A stretch of DNA of 64,000 bases from NCBI RefSeq assembly GCF_004785955.1, contig NZ_SJER01000001.1:372001-436000 (forward strand). Direction: 5' to 3'. Both the position numbers and the translations under genes were made by a program. This document shows, piece after piece, positions 1 to 9,904 of this stretch. Numbering within the stretch: position 1 is the first letter of the stretch; the number at the start of each line of letters is the position of its first letter. The stretch comes from Halostella litorea. GTDB lineage: Archaea > Halobacteriota > Halobacteria > Halobacteriales > Natronoarchaeaceae. The notes beneath the pieces were generated by a model. The model was given only the letters and a program-made list of their open reading frames with translations, was not told the DNA's origin and ran no database searches.

Positions 1-285
1 GCCTACGATCTGGACGAGAGCGACGTCTCCTTCGTCACCGGGAGCGGCGAGACGACGAACAAGGTTCAGGGGATCGTCGAGGACGCGCAGGCGCTGCGCG
101 ACGAGGCGATCGAGGACAACGCGGGCGGCGCGTTCGAGGGCGCGGTCCGGGACGCCGCGGCGGACGACCCGCCCGCGGCCGACGACTCCGACGACGGAAC
201 CGCGACGGACGACGCCGGCGAACCCGACGACGCGGGCGACGCCGCCGAGGACGACGGCCAGTCCGGCCTCGACGACTTCATGTGA
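1..285 (+). CDS. rfcL: C-terminal end of a probable replication factor C large subunit
   Basis: This is the last 94 codons of a gene that begins before the window. It would be part of the clamp loader that places PCNA on DNA. What is visible is a short helical stretch (residues 1-50 of the fragment), then an acidic, Ala/Asp-rich disordered tail, ending in QSGLDDFM. That last motif fits a PCNA-interacting peptide (Q-x-x-L-x-x-F-hydrophobic). Haloarchaeal clamp-loader large subunits usually end this way, and the segment with SFVTGSGETTNKVQ resembles their C-terminal region from memory. The AAA+ core is outside the window, so another PCNA client cannot be excluded. Confidence 0.55.
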   Translation, partial: AYDLDESDVSFVTGSGETTNKVQGIVEDAQALRDEAIEDNAGGAFEGAVRDAAADDPPAADDSDDGTATDDAGEPDDAGDAAEDDGQSGLDDFM

Positions 286-503
286 CCGTCCGAGGGTTTA
301 CATCGGAGCGGGCGGCCAGCCCGCGGCGAGACCTGACGCCCGCCGCGGAGCGGTTCGCGGGAGCGCGGCCGACCGCTTCGCGCCAGCCGAGGCCGCCTGT
401 TCGCCACGGTTGCAGTCACGCTGCCCCGTGACGCCGAAGTCGCTGTTCGGATTCTGTACCCAAGGGAGCGATAGGACCGTGAAACGGCCACGTGGGGGCG
501 GCG

Positions 504-1583
504 TCAGTCGCCGCCCGCGGCACGCCCGGCCGACGCCCCGGAGCCGTCGAGCCGGGCGCTCAGCCGGTAGACGGCGACGGCGACGCCGAGCACGACGACG
601 TTGAGCACGGCGAGCACCGTCGTCGTGTCCACGGAGAACAGGACGCGGCTGACGACCAACTGGACCGCGAGGAGCCCGGCCGCGGCGAACGCCCCGAGCC
701 GGACCGTCCGGAGCGAGCCGTCGGCGTCCGCGTCCGCGACCCAGAGCCCGGCGGCCAGCAGCGCGGCGAGCGCGGCCAACGACGCGGCGTAGTAGGCGAT
801 GGTGCCGGACAGCGTCGCGGCGAGGAGGCCGGGCGTGAGCGCGACACCGGCGACGAGGAGGACGAGCGCGCCGCCGGTCGCCGTGCGCGCCCGGGACGGG
901 CGGCTCCGGGCGGCGAGCGCCCGCACCGCCGGCCCCGACGCGAGCGAGGCGACGCCAAGCGGCAGCGCGGTGCCGGCGACGAGGCCGACACGCTCGGCGA
1001 CGGAGCCGTCGGGGAGCGTCCAGGCCGCGACGGCGATGGCGGCCGCGAGGAGCACCGGCGGGACGCCGGCGTACCAGCCCAGGCGGTCGGCCGCGTCGCT
1101 CGCCCCGTCGACGGCCCAGGCGGCGACGGCGACGAGCGGGAGGAAGATGAGCAGGGCGGTCGTGAAGTGCGCGGCGAGGATCAGCAGTTCGTACTCCGTC
1201 ACGGTCAGCGCGCCGAGGATTATCTGGCTCGGGAGGACGAGCGTGGCAAGCGCCGTCGCGTATCGCACCCGGCGCGGGCGGCCGCCGCGCCAGGCCGACG
1301 CGGCCAGCCCGAGGATCATGAAGCCGGCGGTCATCGCCACGAGGCGGTGGAACCACTCGACGAAGCTGCCCCAGTTCGCCGGGAACAGCCCGAACACCGC
1401 GCCGTCACAGAGCGGCCAGCGCGTCTCGCAGGTGAGGCCGAAGCCGGCGGACGCGGTGTAGATGCCGATCAGGATCAGCAGGAACGTGGTGATCGCCGTC
1501 GCGACGGCGAGGCCCCGGAAGCGGTCGTCGCCGCCCGACCCGGCGGTGGCGTCGCCGTCTGCACCGGAGGTTGCGAGGGACAT
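504..1583 (-). CDS. ctaA: Heme A synthase-like membrane protein (CtaA/COX15 family)
   Basis: Predicted to convert heme O to heme A for terminal oxidases, in the cytoplasmic membrane. The 359-residue protein has about ten hydrophobic segments. The N-terminal half carries the expected family features: a Cys pair C52/C59 in the first outer loop, E76 and H79 in EWFHR, and H139 in the fourth helix. The C-terminal half has no histidine at all, although two-repeat bacterial CtaA proteins use a second His pair there. The ATG at 1583 is preferred to an in-frame upstream start ten codons earlier, because the extra residues are polar and not family-like. It is divergent from the M24-like gene. The structural oxidase genes lie about 24 kb away. 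Confidence 0.85.
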   Translation of the reverse strand: MSLATSGADGDATAGSGGDDRFRGLAVATAITTFLLILIGIYTASAGFGLTCETRWPLCDGAVFGLFPANWGSFVEWFHRLVAMTAGFMILGLAASAWRGGRPRRVRYATALATLVLPSQIILGALTVTEYELLILAAHFTTALLIFLPLVAVAAWAVDGASDAADRLGWYAGVPPVLLAAAIAVAAWTLPDGSVAERVGLVAGTALPLGVASLASGPAVRALAARSRPSRARTATGGALVLLVAGVALTPGLLAATLSGTIAYYAASLAALAALLAAGLWVADADADGSLRTVRLGAFAAAGLLAVQLVVSRVLFSVDTTTVLAVLNVVVLGVAVAVYRLSARLDGSGASAGRAAGGD

Positions 1584-1712
1584 CCGTTCCCCGAAACTCG
1601 GGTGCTCGCGCACTTAGGTCGCCCGGTTCGATCGTCGAACGGGGGCTGACGGGGCGAGCGGGAGCCGCGGCGTTGCGGTGGGTTCAAGAGCGGGTGCACG
1701 CAGGTTCCGGGT

Positions 1713-2789
1713 ATGAGAGGGGCGCGACTCGACGAGTACCTGACAGCGAACGACCTCGAATCAGTCTGGTTCGCGCGGCCGAACGGGTTCGCGTGGCTCA
1801 CCGGCGGCTCGAACGTCGTCGACCGGGAGGGCGACGTGGGTGTCGCGGCGGCGGGCTACGACGGCGACGGCGTGACGGTCGTCACGGACAACATCGAAGC
1901 GCCGCGGCTCGCCGCGGAGGAACTCGACGACGGGGTCGACGTGGTCGAGACCGACTGGTACGCCGACTCGCTGGCGGCCGGCGTGAAGGCCCACGCCGAC
2001 GAGCCGGCCGCCGCGGACTTCGACGTGCCCGGGTTCGAGGCGGTCGACGCGTCCGCGCTCCGGCAGCCGCTGACCGACGACGACGTGGAGAACTACCGCG
2101 AACTCGGGCAGACGGCGGCCGCCGCGGTGGAGGCGGTGTGCGACGAGCTCCAGCCGGACGACACCGAACACGAGGTCGCCTCCGCCCTGCGCGTCGCGCT
2201 GTCGGCCCGGGGCATCGAGGCCCCGGTGGTCCTCGTCGGCGGCGCGGAGCGCGCCCAGCGGTACCGCCACTACACGCCGAAGGGGGAGCCGCTCGGCGAC
2301 TACGCGCTGCTGTCGGTCACCGCGGAGCGCGACGGGCTCCACGCCAGCCTCACCCGGACGGTCGCGTTCGACCCGCCGGAGTGGCTGGCGGACCGCCACG
2401 ACGCAGCGATGACCGTCGAGGCGACGGCGCTGGCGGCGACGCGGGAGGCGGCGGCGAACGGCGACGATGCCGGCACCGTGTTCGAGGCGGTGCAGGACGC
2501 GTACGCCGCCGTCGGCTACGAGGGCGAATGGCGCAGGCACCACCAGGGCGGCGCGGCGGGCTTCGACGGCCGCGAGTGGATCGCCACGCCCGACAGCGAC
2601 GCCCCCGTCACGACGCCGATGGGCTACGCTTGGAACCCGACCGTGCAGGGCGCGAAAAGCGAGGACACGGTGCTGGTCACCGAGGACGGGTTCGAGACGC
2701 TCACCCGGACCGGCCGGTGGCCGACCGAGGAGGTCGAGGCGGTCGACCGCGACGCGACGGTGGAACGCCACGCCCTCCGCACGCCCTGA
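1713..2789 (+). CDS. M24 (Xaa-Pro peptidase/creatinase fold) family protein with degraded metal site
   Basis: The 358-residue protein has the two-part layout of aminopeptidase P relatives: an N-terminal creatinase-like domain (about 1-115) and a C-terminal pita-bread domain (about 120-350). The segments that normally carry the five metal ligands can be aligned by eye. Where two Asp are expected (about 200-215, ending in SLTRTV) there is none. The His position is kept in HHQGG (277). The first Glu position reads WNP (N308) and the last Glu is kept in KSEDTV (E317). It therefore probably does not hold a normal dinuclear metal centre. It could be a binding protein or a peptidase with altered chemistry. 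It starts 129 bases from the divergent ctaA start. Confidence 0.75.
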   Translation: MRGARLDEYLTANDLESVWFARPNGFAWLTGGSNVVDREGDVGVAAAGYDGDGVTVVTDNIEAPRLAAEELDDGVDVVETDWYADSLAAGVKAHADEPAAADFDVPGFEAVDASALRQPLTDDDVENYRELGQTAAAAVEAVCDELQPDDTEHEVASALRVALSARGIEAPVVLVGGAERAQRYRHYTPKGEPLGDYALLSVTAERDGLHASLTRTVAFDPPEWLADRHDAAMTVEATALAATREAAANGDDAGTVFEAVQDAYAAVGYEGEWRRHHQGGAAGFDGREWIATPDSDAPVTTPMGYAWNPTVQGAKSEDTVLVTEDGFETLTRTGRWPTEEVEAVDRDATVERHALRTP

Positions 2790-2823
2790 GTTCGACGACC
2801 GTCGAACTGTTTCTTCGACAAAA

Positions 2824-2830
2824 TTTATAT
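2824..2830 (+). promoter_or_regulatory. TATA box of the malic enzyme gene
   Basis: The AT-rich element TTTATAT stands out in a GC-rich background, 26-32 bases before the ATG at 2856. That spacing predicts a leaderless or nearly leaderless transcript. Confidence 0.7.
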
Positions 2831-2855
2831 CGGCCGCTGGTGTCGTTCTCCATCC

Positions 2856-5114
<2,259 letters not shown>

Positions 5115-5214
5115 CCCGCCCTCCGTCGCCGGTCGCACCGCTCCCGCCCATAACCTATCCTACAGGAACGCGTTTCAGGGAACACCTATGTCGGGGCTGT
5201 GAGTGGATCGGCGT

Positions 5215-5730
5215 ATGCCAGGACCAGCGTTCGCGACCGGCGACACGGTCTCCCTCCACCCGGTCGAGGAGGAGGACTACGAGTTCGTCCAGCGCGGCCG
5301 GAACGACCCGAGCACGCGGGTGCCGCTGACCGACACGACCATCCGCACGCGCGACGACGTCGCGGAGATGTTCGAGGACAGGGAGTACCACTTCCTCGCC
5401 TGCGTCGACGGCGATCCGGTCGGCGTCGTCGCGTTCGCGTACGTACAGGAGGACAGCGGCTTCGGGAGCCTGATGTACTGGGTCGCCCCGGAGCACCGGG
5501 GCGAGGGGTACGTCACGGAGGCGACTTCGCTGTTTCTCGACTACGCCTTCGGGGAGTGTGGCTTCCACAGGGTCGGCGCCCGCGTCCTCGTCACGAACGA
5601 GGCGTCGACCGCCGCCCTCGAATCGCTCGGCTTCGAGCGCGAGGGGCGGCTCCGCGACACCTGCCGCCTCGACGGCGAGTGGGTCGACTCCTACCAGTAC
5701 AGCCTGCTCGCGCCCGAGTGGCTGGAGTAG
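5215..5730 (+). CDS. GNAT-family N-acetyltransferase (RimJ/RimL-like)
   Basis: The 171-residue protein matches the RimJ/RimL type of acetyl-CoA-dependent N-acetyltransferase. Visible elements are an N-terminal TVSLHPVEEEDYEFV strand-helix start, the central YWVAPEHRGEGYVTEA segment containing the acetyl-CoA pyrophosphate-binding loop (R/Q-G-x-G type, here HRGEGY), and the C-terminal NEASTAALESLGFEREG motif typical of this group. The substrate cannot be told: protein N termini, ribosomal proteins, antibiotics or small amines are all possible. The ATG at 5215 is chosen over a GTG four codons upstream because MPGPAFATGD fits family starts better. Confidence 0.85.
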   Translation: MPGPAFATGDTVSLHPVEEEDYEFVQRGRNDPSTRVPLTDTTIRTRDDVAEMFEDREYHFLACVDGDPVGVVAFAYVQEDSGFGSLMYWVAPEHRGEGYVTEATSLFLDYAFGECGFHRVGARVLVTNEASTAALESLGFEREGRLRDTCRLDGEWVDSYQYSLLAPEWLE

Positions 5731-5751
5731 GCGACGGGTCCGGGTCGTCGG

Positions 5752-5967
5752 CTACCCGAGGCGGCGGGCCGGAACGACCACCGCCTGCGGCAACACGAGC
5801 ACGAGGAGCCCCGAGGCGATGAGCGCCGTCGTGACCGCGCCGTGTACCGCCGTCTCCAGGCGGAGCGCGTAGCCGACCGTCGCGACCGCCAGCCCGGTCA
5901 GCCGGAGGAAGATCCGGGGCCGGTCGGAGAGCGTCGCGGTCAGTTCGAGGAGGTCGAACGGGTCCAT
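5752..5967 (-). CDS. Small two-helix membrane protein, unknown function
   Basis: A 71-residue hydrophobic protein starting MDPFDLLELTATLSDR, followed by two predicted membrane segments (about 18-37 and 41-62) and a short basic tail. No recognised family motif is seen. It lies 85 bases downstream of the RNase HI gene on the same strand, so the two could be co-transcribed. A GTG-type extension four codons upstream is possible. Reality as a gene is supported by the clean two-helix pattern and by coding-like third-position GC. Confidence 0.5.
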   Translation of the reverse strand: MDPFDLLELTATLSDRPRIFLRLTGLAVATVGYALRLETAVHGAVTTALIASGLLVLVLPQAVVVPARRLG

Positions 5968-6052
5968 CCGTCCGCCCACGCGGACCCGAACGGCTTAGTT
6001 CGTGCGGCCGCGGGCCGTGGACCGCGGCGTCGGGCCGGGTGCGGGGCCGCCG

Positions 6053-6697
6053 CTAGTCCGAGGCTTCGTTCGCGTGGCGGTCGGCCCGCGACGGCGGCGG
6101 GAACTGGCCGTCGCCCGCCGGCTCGGGGTCGGGCGTCTCCGGGAGGACACAGCGCGGGGCCTCGCGGTTGACGTGGGCGTAGCTGTCGGGCGAGTTGGCG
6201 AGCGGGTGAGCCGGGTTCTCGCGGCTGCGGAGGCGCGCGGCCCGGACCTCGTCGAACCGGGCGAGTCGGGCGCGGATGCCGCGCCAGTGGTTTGCGCTCG
6301 CCGCCGGCACCGAGTAGGGTCGCGGCGGCTCGTGGTCGGGGTGGCCGGCCGCGAGCACCGCGGCGTTGACGTTCTCGGCGAGCTGGTCGTGGTCGAGGAG
6401 GACGCCGACGCGGGCGTCCGGCGGGGCGCGGGCCGCCAGCACGTCCAGCCCGAGGTGGAGCGCGCGGTACTCGGCCACGTTGTTGTCCGGCACGCCGTCC
6501 GGCACGGAGAGCCGCGTCACTTTCGTCCCGTCGCGAGTCTCGATGACGACGCCCAGCCCGCCCGACCCCGCGGCTCGGAAGGAGCCGTCCGTGGCGACGT
6601 AGAAGTCGCGGTGATGGGTCTCGGGGGGATGTGCGATGTGGGGCGTCGGCGACTCGTCGAAGAGGTCCCGTAACGCGGGTCGGCCATAAACGGCCAT
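6053..6697 (-). CDS. rnhA: Ribonuclease HI family protein
   Basis: Predicted to cleave the RNA strand of RNA-DNA hybrids, for removal of primers and R-loops. The 214-residue protein has an N-terminal extension of about 30 residues and then the RNase H fold: ATDGSF with catalytic D37, NNVAEYRAL with E76, LLDHDQL with D102/D104, and a late NSPD (N168-D171) as the fourth metal-site position. The C-terminal 35 residues are Pro/Asp-rich and probably disordered. A TTTAAG element 24-29 bases before the start suggests a leaderless message. It is divergent from the EamA transporter. Confidence 0.85.
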   Translation of the reverse strand: MAVYGRPALRDLFDESPTPHIAHPPETHHRDFYVATDGSFRAAGSGGLGVVIETRDGTKVTRLSVPDGVPDNNVAEYRALHLGLDVLAARAPPDARVGVLLDHDQLAENVNAAVLAAGHPDHEPPRPYSVPAASANHWRGIRARLARFDEVRAARLRSRENPAHPLANSPDSYAHVNREAPRCVLPETPDPEPAGDGQFPPPSRADRHANEASD

Positions 6698-6720
6698 ACG
6701 CGTTGTCCGCCGTTCGTGAA

Positions 6721-6726
6721 CTTAAA
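6721..6726 (-). promoter_or_regulatory. TATA-like box ahead of the RNase HI gene
   Basis: On the minus strand this reads TTTAAG, 24-29 bases before the ATG at 6697, in otherwise GC-rich sequence. Confidence 0.5.
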
Positions 6727-6855
6727 TTCAATGGGCGAACGTCAACGTTTGTCACGGATCCGACCGGGACCCGACCCGGCGGCGGGCGTCGTGCGGGGCC
6801 TGGCAACCGTGTTGCGAACCGAAACATTCAGCCCGGTGCCGCGGAAACGGCGACT

Positions 6856-7782
6856 GTGACCCGTTACCGGAACTTCGCGCTGTTCCTCGCGCTCGCGGCC
6901 GTCTGGGGGTCGGCGTTCATGGCGATCAAGGCCGGGCTGGCGTACTTCCCGCCCGTCCTGTTCGCCGCCGTCCGCTACGACATCGCGGGCGTGTTGATGC
7001 TTGCCTACGCGGCCTACGTCGTCGACGACCCCGTGCCGCGCGGCCGCGGGCAGTGGGCGCTGGTCGCCGTCGGGGCGACGCTGATGATCGCCGCGTACCA
7101 CGCGTTCCTGTTCGTCGGCGAACTGAACACGACCAGCGCGGCGGCGGCCGTCGTCGTCTCGCTGTCGCCCGTGCTGACGACCGGCTTCGCCCGCCTGCTG
7201 CTCCCCAGCGAGCGGCTGACGGTGGCCGGCGTCGTCGGCCTCCTGCTCGGCCTGCTCGGCGTCGGCATCCTCGTCCAGCCCGACCCCTCGAACCTGCTGG
7301 CCGAGGACGCGGTGGCGAAGGGGCTCGTCTTCCTCGCCGCGACGGCCTTCGCGCTGGGGAGCGTCCTGACGCGGCGCATCGACGCGGAACTCCCCATCGA
7401 GACGATGGAGGCGTGGTCGATGGTGTTCGGCGCGCTCCTGATGCACGTCGTCAGCGCCCTGCTCCCCAACGAGTCGCTGGGCGCGGTCGTCTGGACGGCC
7501 GAGTCGGTCGCCGCCCTGCTGTACCTCTCGGTCGTCGCGAGCGCCGCCGGGTTCCTGGTGTACTTCGACCTGCTGGAGCGGCTCGGCCCGATAGAGATCA
7601 ACCTCGTCTCCTACGTCGCGCCCGTGTTCGCCGCCCTCTCGGGGTGGCTGTTCCTGGAGGAGGTGATCGGCGTGGCGACGGTGGTCGGCTTCCTCGTCAT
7701 CTTCGCCGGCTTCCTGCTGATAAAGCGCCGGACGCTGGTCGAGGAGTTCGGCTGGCTGCGGCGGTCGGTCGCCGAGCGCTGA
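6856..7782 (+). CDS. EamA/DMT-family transporter
   Basis: A 308-residue integral membrane protein with ten hydrophobic segments arranged as two EamA repeats of about 140 residues, typical of drug/metabolite exporters in the cytoplasmic membrane. It begins TRYRNFALFLALAAVWGSAF, the usual first helix of the family, and the second repeat carries the common GPIEINLVSYVAPVFA motif. The GTG at 6856 is chosen because the upstream in-frame sequence is polar and unrelated. The substrate is unknown. It is divergent from RNase HI with 158 bases between the starts. Confidence 0.88.
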   Translation: MTRYRNFALFLALAAVWGSAFMAIKAGLAYFPPVLFAAVRYDIAGVLMLAYAAYVVDDPVPRGRGQWALVAVGATLMIAAYHAFLFVGELNTTSAAAAVVVSLSPVLTTGFARLLLPSERLTVAGVVGLLLGLLGVGILVQPDPSNLLAEDAVAKGLVFLAATAFALGSVLTRRIDAELPIETMEAWSMVFGALLMHVVSALLPNESLGAVVWTAESVAALLYLSVVASAAGFLVYFDLLERLGPIEINLVSYVAPVFAALSGWLFLEEVIGVATVVGFLVIFAGFLLIKRRTLVEEFGWLRRSVAER

Positions 7783-7817
7783 GCGGTGCGGCCGTCGGGG
7801 AGTGCGGGGCCGACGAA

Positions 7818-8084
7818 CTACTCGGCGTTGTAGGAGTGGCCGAGCAGCAGCGCGACGAGGTTCAGTCCGAGCAGGGCGAGGAACGTCGTCGTCTCCGAGG
7901 GAGTCGTCAGGCCGGTCGCGAGCAGCGGCACGTGGAGGAAGGGGAGCGCGACGGCGGCCCAGAAACTGACCATCCGGACCGGGGTGGCGAGGCCGGCGTT
8001 CGCGAGGCGGCCGGCCCGACCGTTCCGCTCGTCGCCGGTCTCGGCGGAGGGGCGTTCGTTGTGGAAGGGGGAGGGGCGTGACAT
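7818..8084 (-). CDS. Small membrane protein, unknown function
   Basis: An 88-residue protein with a polar N-terminal third (MSRPSPFHNERPSAETG) and two predicted membrane helices (about 41-59 and 64-82), ending GHSYNAE. No recognised family. The ATG at 8084 is supported by a TATA-like TTATAT on the minus strand around 8121-8127. It is convergent with the EamA transporter, 35 bases from its end. Confidence 0.55.
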   Translation of the reverse strand: MSRPSPFHNERPSAETGDERNGRAGRLANAGLATPVRMVSFWAAVALPFLHVPLLATGLTTPSETTTFLALLGLNLVALLLGHSYNAE

Positions 8085-8219
8085 GGTGGGTGGGCTACTC
8101 CAGCCTACGCGAGTGGACCCCATATAACCGGGAGAGCGTTCGCCATATTTCGCCCCGTTTTACCGGAATTATCGGACCCCTTCGACGTTTCACGACCGGT
8201 CGAGACCGGACGAAAATAT

Positions 8220-9824
8220 TTACAACGCGATCTGTGCCGGTAACGGTGCGATCGACGCCGTTTCGTTCGCCGCCGTCACGACGACCGGCCGGTCGACCGT
8301 GCCGTCCTCGGCGACGACGGCGTGGCGGTACTCGCCCGGTTCGACGTCCTCGGGCACGGTCGCCTCGAACGCGACGGTCTCGGACTCGCTGGGGTCGAGG
8401 GCGACGTACTCCCGGTCGAGTTGCTGGCCGTCGAAGCGGTACGCCAGCCACTCGCCGCCGGGTTCGTTGCCGTCGTTCGTCACGTTCAGCGTGACCGTCA
8501 CCCGCTCGCCGGCGGTCACTTCGTCGGGCGCGTCGAACGCCGACAGCGAGTAGTTCGACCCGCGGACGGTGACGAGGACGCTCCCACGGTTGAACGTCTC
8601 GGTGGCCGTGTCCGGCCGGTGACCCTCCACGAGGAACTGTCCCGGGTCGTCGAACGGCACGACCGCGGTGCCGTTCGCGTCCGTCGGCACGGCGGCCCCG
8701 TCGACGGCCAGCGTCCCGTTGACGGCCGCTCCGGTGTCCGAACGCCTCAGGGCGAACTCGATCGCCTCGCCCTTGTCGACCCCGCTCCGGTTGGCCGCGA
8801 GCGACAGCGAAACCGGCCGGCGGTCGACGGTCACGGTCCGGTTGACGGGCCTGAACGTGACCGCCGGCGTGTCGGGGGCCGTCGCCGTCAGGTCGAGGTC
8901 GCCGATCCGGTCGACGGTGACGTTGACGAGCCCGTTCGATCCGGCGTCGTACGGCTCGCCGCCGACCCCGACAGTCGCCGGGGCCGGCTCCCCGGTGTCG
9001 TTTCGCGTCACCCGGACCCGGAACGGCTCGTGGGCGACGGGGTCGGAGTCGTTCAGGGCGACCGCGAGGCCGGCGGTCCGGCGGCGGACGTCGACGTCGA
9101 CCGCGTCGCGCTCGTACCGGCGGGTCGGCGTCCGATCCTTCCGGACGGTCGCCGTGAACTCGCCCGCCTCCGGGAAGGTGACGACCGCCGACCCGCCCTC
9201 GGTCTCGTACCGGGTCCCGTCGACGCGAAGCGTCGCGTCGATCGGGTCGGACCCGTCGGTGACGGTGAAGCGGACGGCGTCCCCGGCGGTCGCGTCGGTC
9301 GCGTTCGCCGACAGCGAGAGGTTCGTCACGTACCGCTCGACGGCGACGGTCGTCTCCGCGTCCGCGAACGTGACGTTGTCGCCGCCGGTCGCCGACGCCG
9401 TGGCGGTGTACTCGCCGGCGGCGTCGAACCGCACCGCGACCGCCCCGTCGGTGACCGGATACGTCTCGCCGGCGACGCTCACGGTCGCGCCGTCGACGGT
9501 GCCCCCGTCCGCTCTGGCGACCGTGAAGCCGACGGCGTCGCCGGGCCGGACCGCGCTCCGGTTGGCGTCGATCCGGAGGTCGACGGTCGACGCGCCGTCG
9601 CCGCCGCCGCCGTCGTCGTCGAACCACTCGGGGATCGGGAAGACGGGGCCCGAGTCGTTGCCGCCGACGACCGCCGGCCCGCCGAGGCCGACGACCATCG
9701 CGAGGACCGCCCCGACGACGATGACGAGCAACACGAGGACCGTCGGGTCACGGAGGGCGCTGTACGGGTCCTCGCCCGCGTCGACGTCTTCGTCCGCGGG
9801 GTCGGGTGGCGATGGTCCCGGCAC
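8220..9824 (-). CDS. Large membrane-anchored surface protein with Ig-like repeats
   Basis: A 534-residue acidic protein. An N-terminal cytoplasmic tail (about 1-27) is followed by one membrane helix (about 28-48), and the rest is predicted to be outside the cell. The outer part is built from about five Ig-like beta-sandwich units, each of the form 'Ala-Asn-x-Ser/Thr, Gly-Asp-x-x-x-Phe, ... Val-Asp-Gly ... Phe-x-x-x-Gly-x-Phe/Tyr'. The last unit resembles a CARDB-type domain (VTVTLNVTNDGNEPGGEW). Several N-x-S/T sites suggest glycosylation. The start is a GTG at 9824, with a minus-strand TTTATT box near 9853-9859. T-rich sequence just after the stop (8205-8219) could terminate transcription. 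Function is unknown; adhesion or envelope structure is inferred. Confidence 0.7.
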   Translation of the reverse strand: MPGPSPPDPADEDVDAGEDPYSALRDPTVLVLLVIVVGAVLAMVVGLGGPAVVGGNDSGPVFPIPEWFDDDGGGGDGASTVDLRIDANRSAVRPGDAVGFTVARADGGTVDGATVSVAGETYPVTDGAVAVRFDAAGEYTATASATGGDNVTFADAETTVAVERYVTNLSLSANATDATAGDAVRFTVTDGSDPIDATLRVDGTRYETEGGSAVVTFPEAGEFTATVRKDRTPTRRYERDAVDVDVRRRTAGLAVALNDSDPVAHEPFRVRVTRNDTGEPAPATVGVGGEPYDAGSNGLVNVTVDRIGDLDLTATAPDTPAVTFRPVNRTVTVDRRPVSLSLAANRSGVDKGEAIEFALRRSDTGAAVNGTLAVDGAAVPTDANGTAVVPFDDPGQFLVEGHRPDTATETFNRGSVLVTVRGSNYSLSAFDAPDEVTAGERVTVTLNVTNDGNEPGGEWLAYRFDGQQLDREYVALDPSESETVAFEATVPEDVEPGEYRHAVVAEDGTVDRPVVVTAANETASIAPLPAQIAL

Positions 9825-9904
9825 GCGTGATACGGCGGCTACGTATCAGGAGAATAAAACGGTTGCCGTCGCCGCCGACGGGGCACCGGAGCCGCCCGGG
9901 GCGG

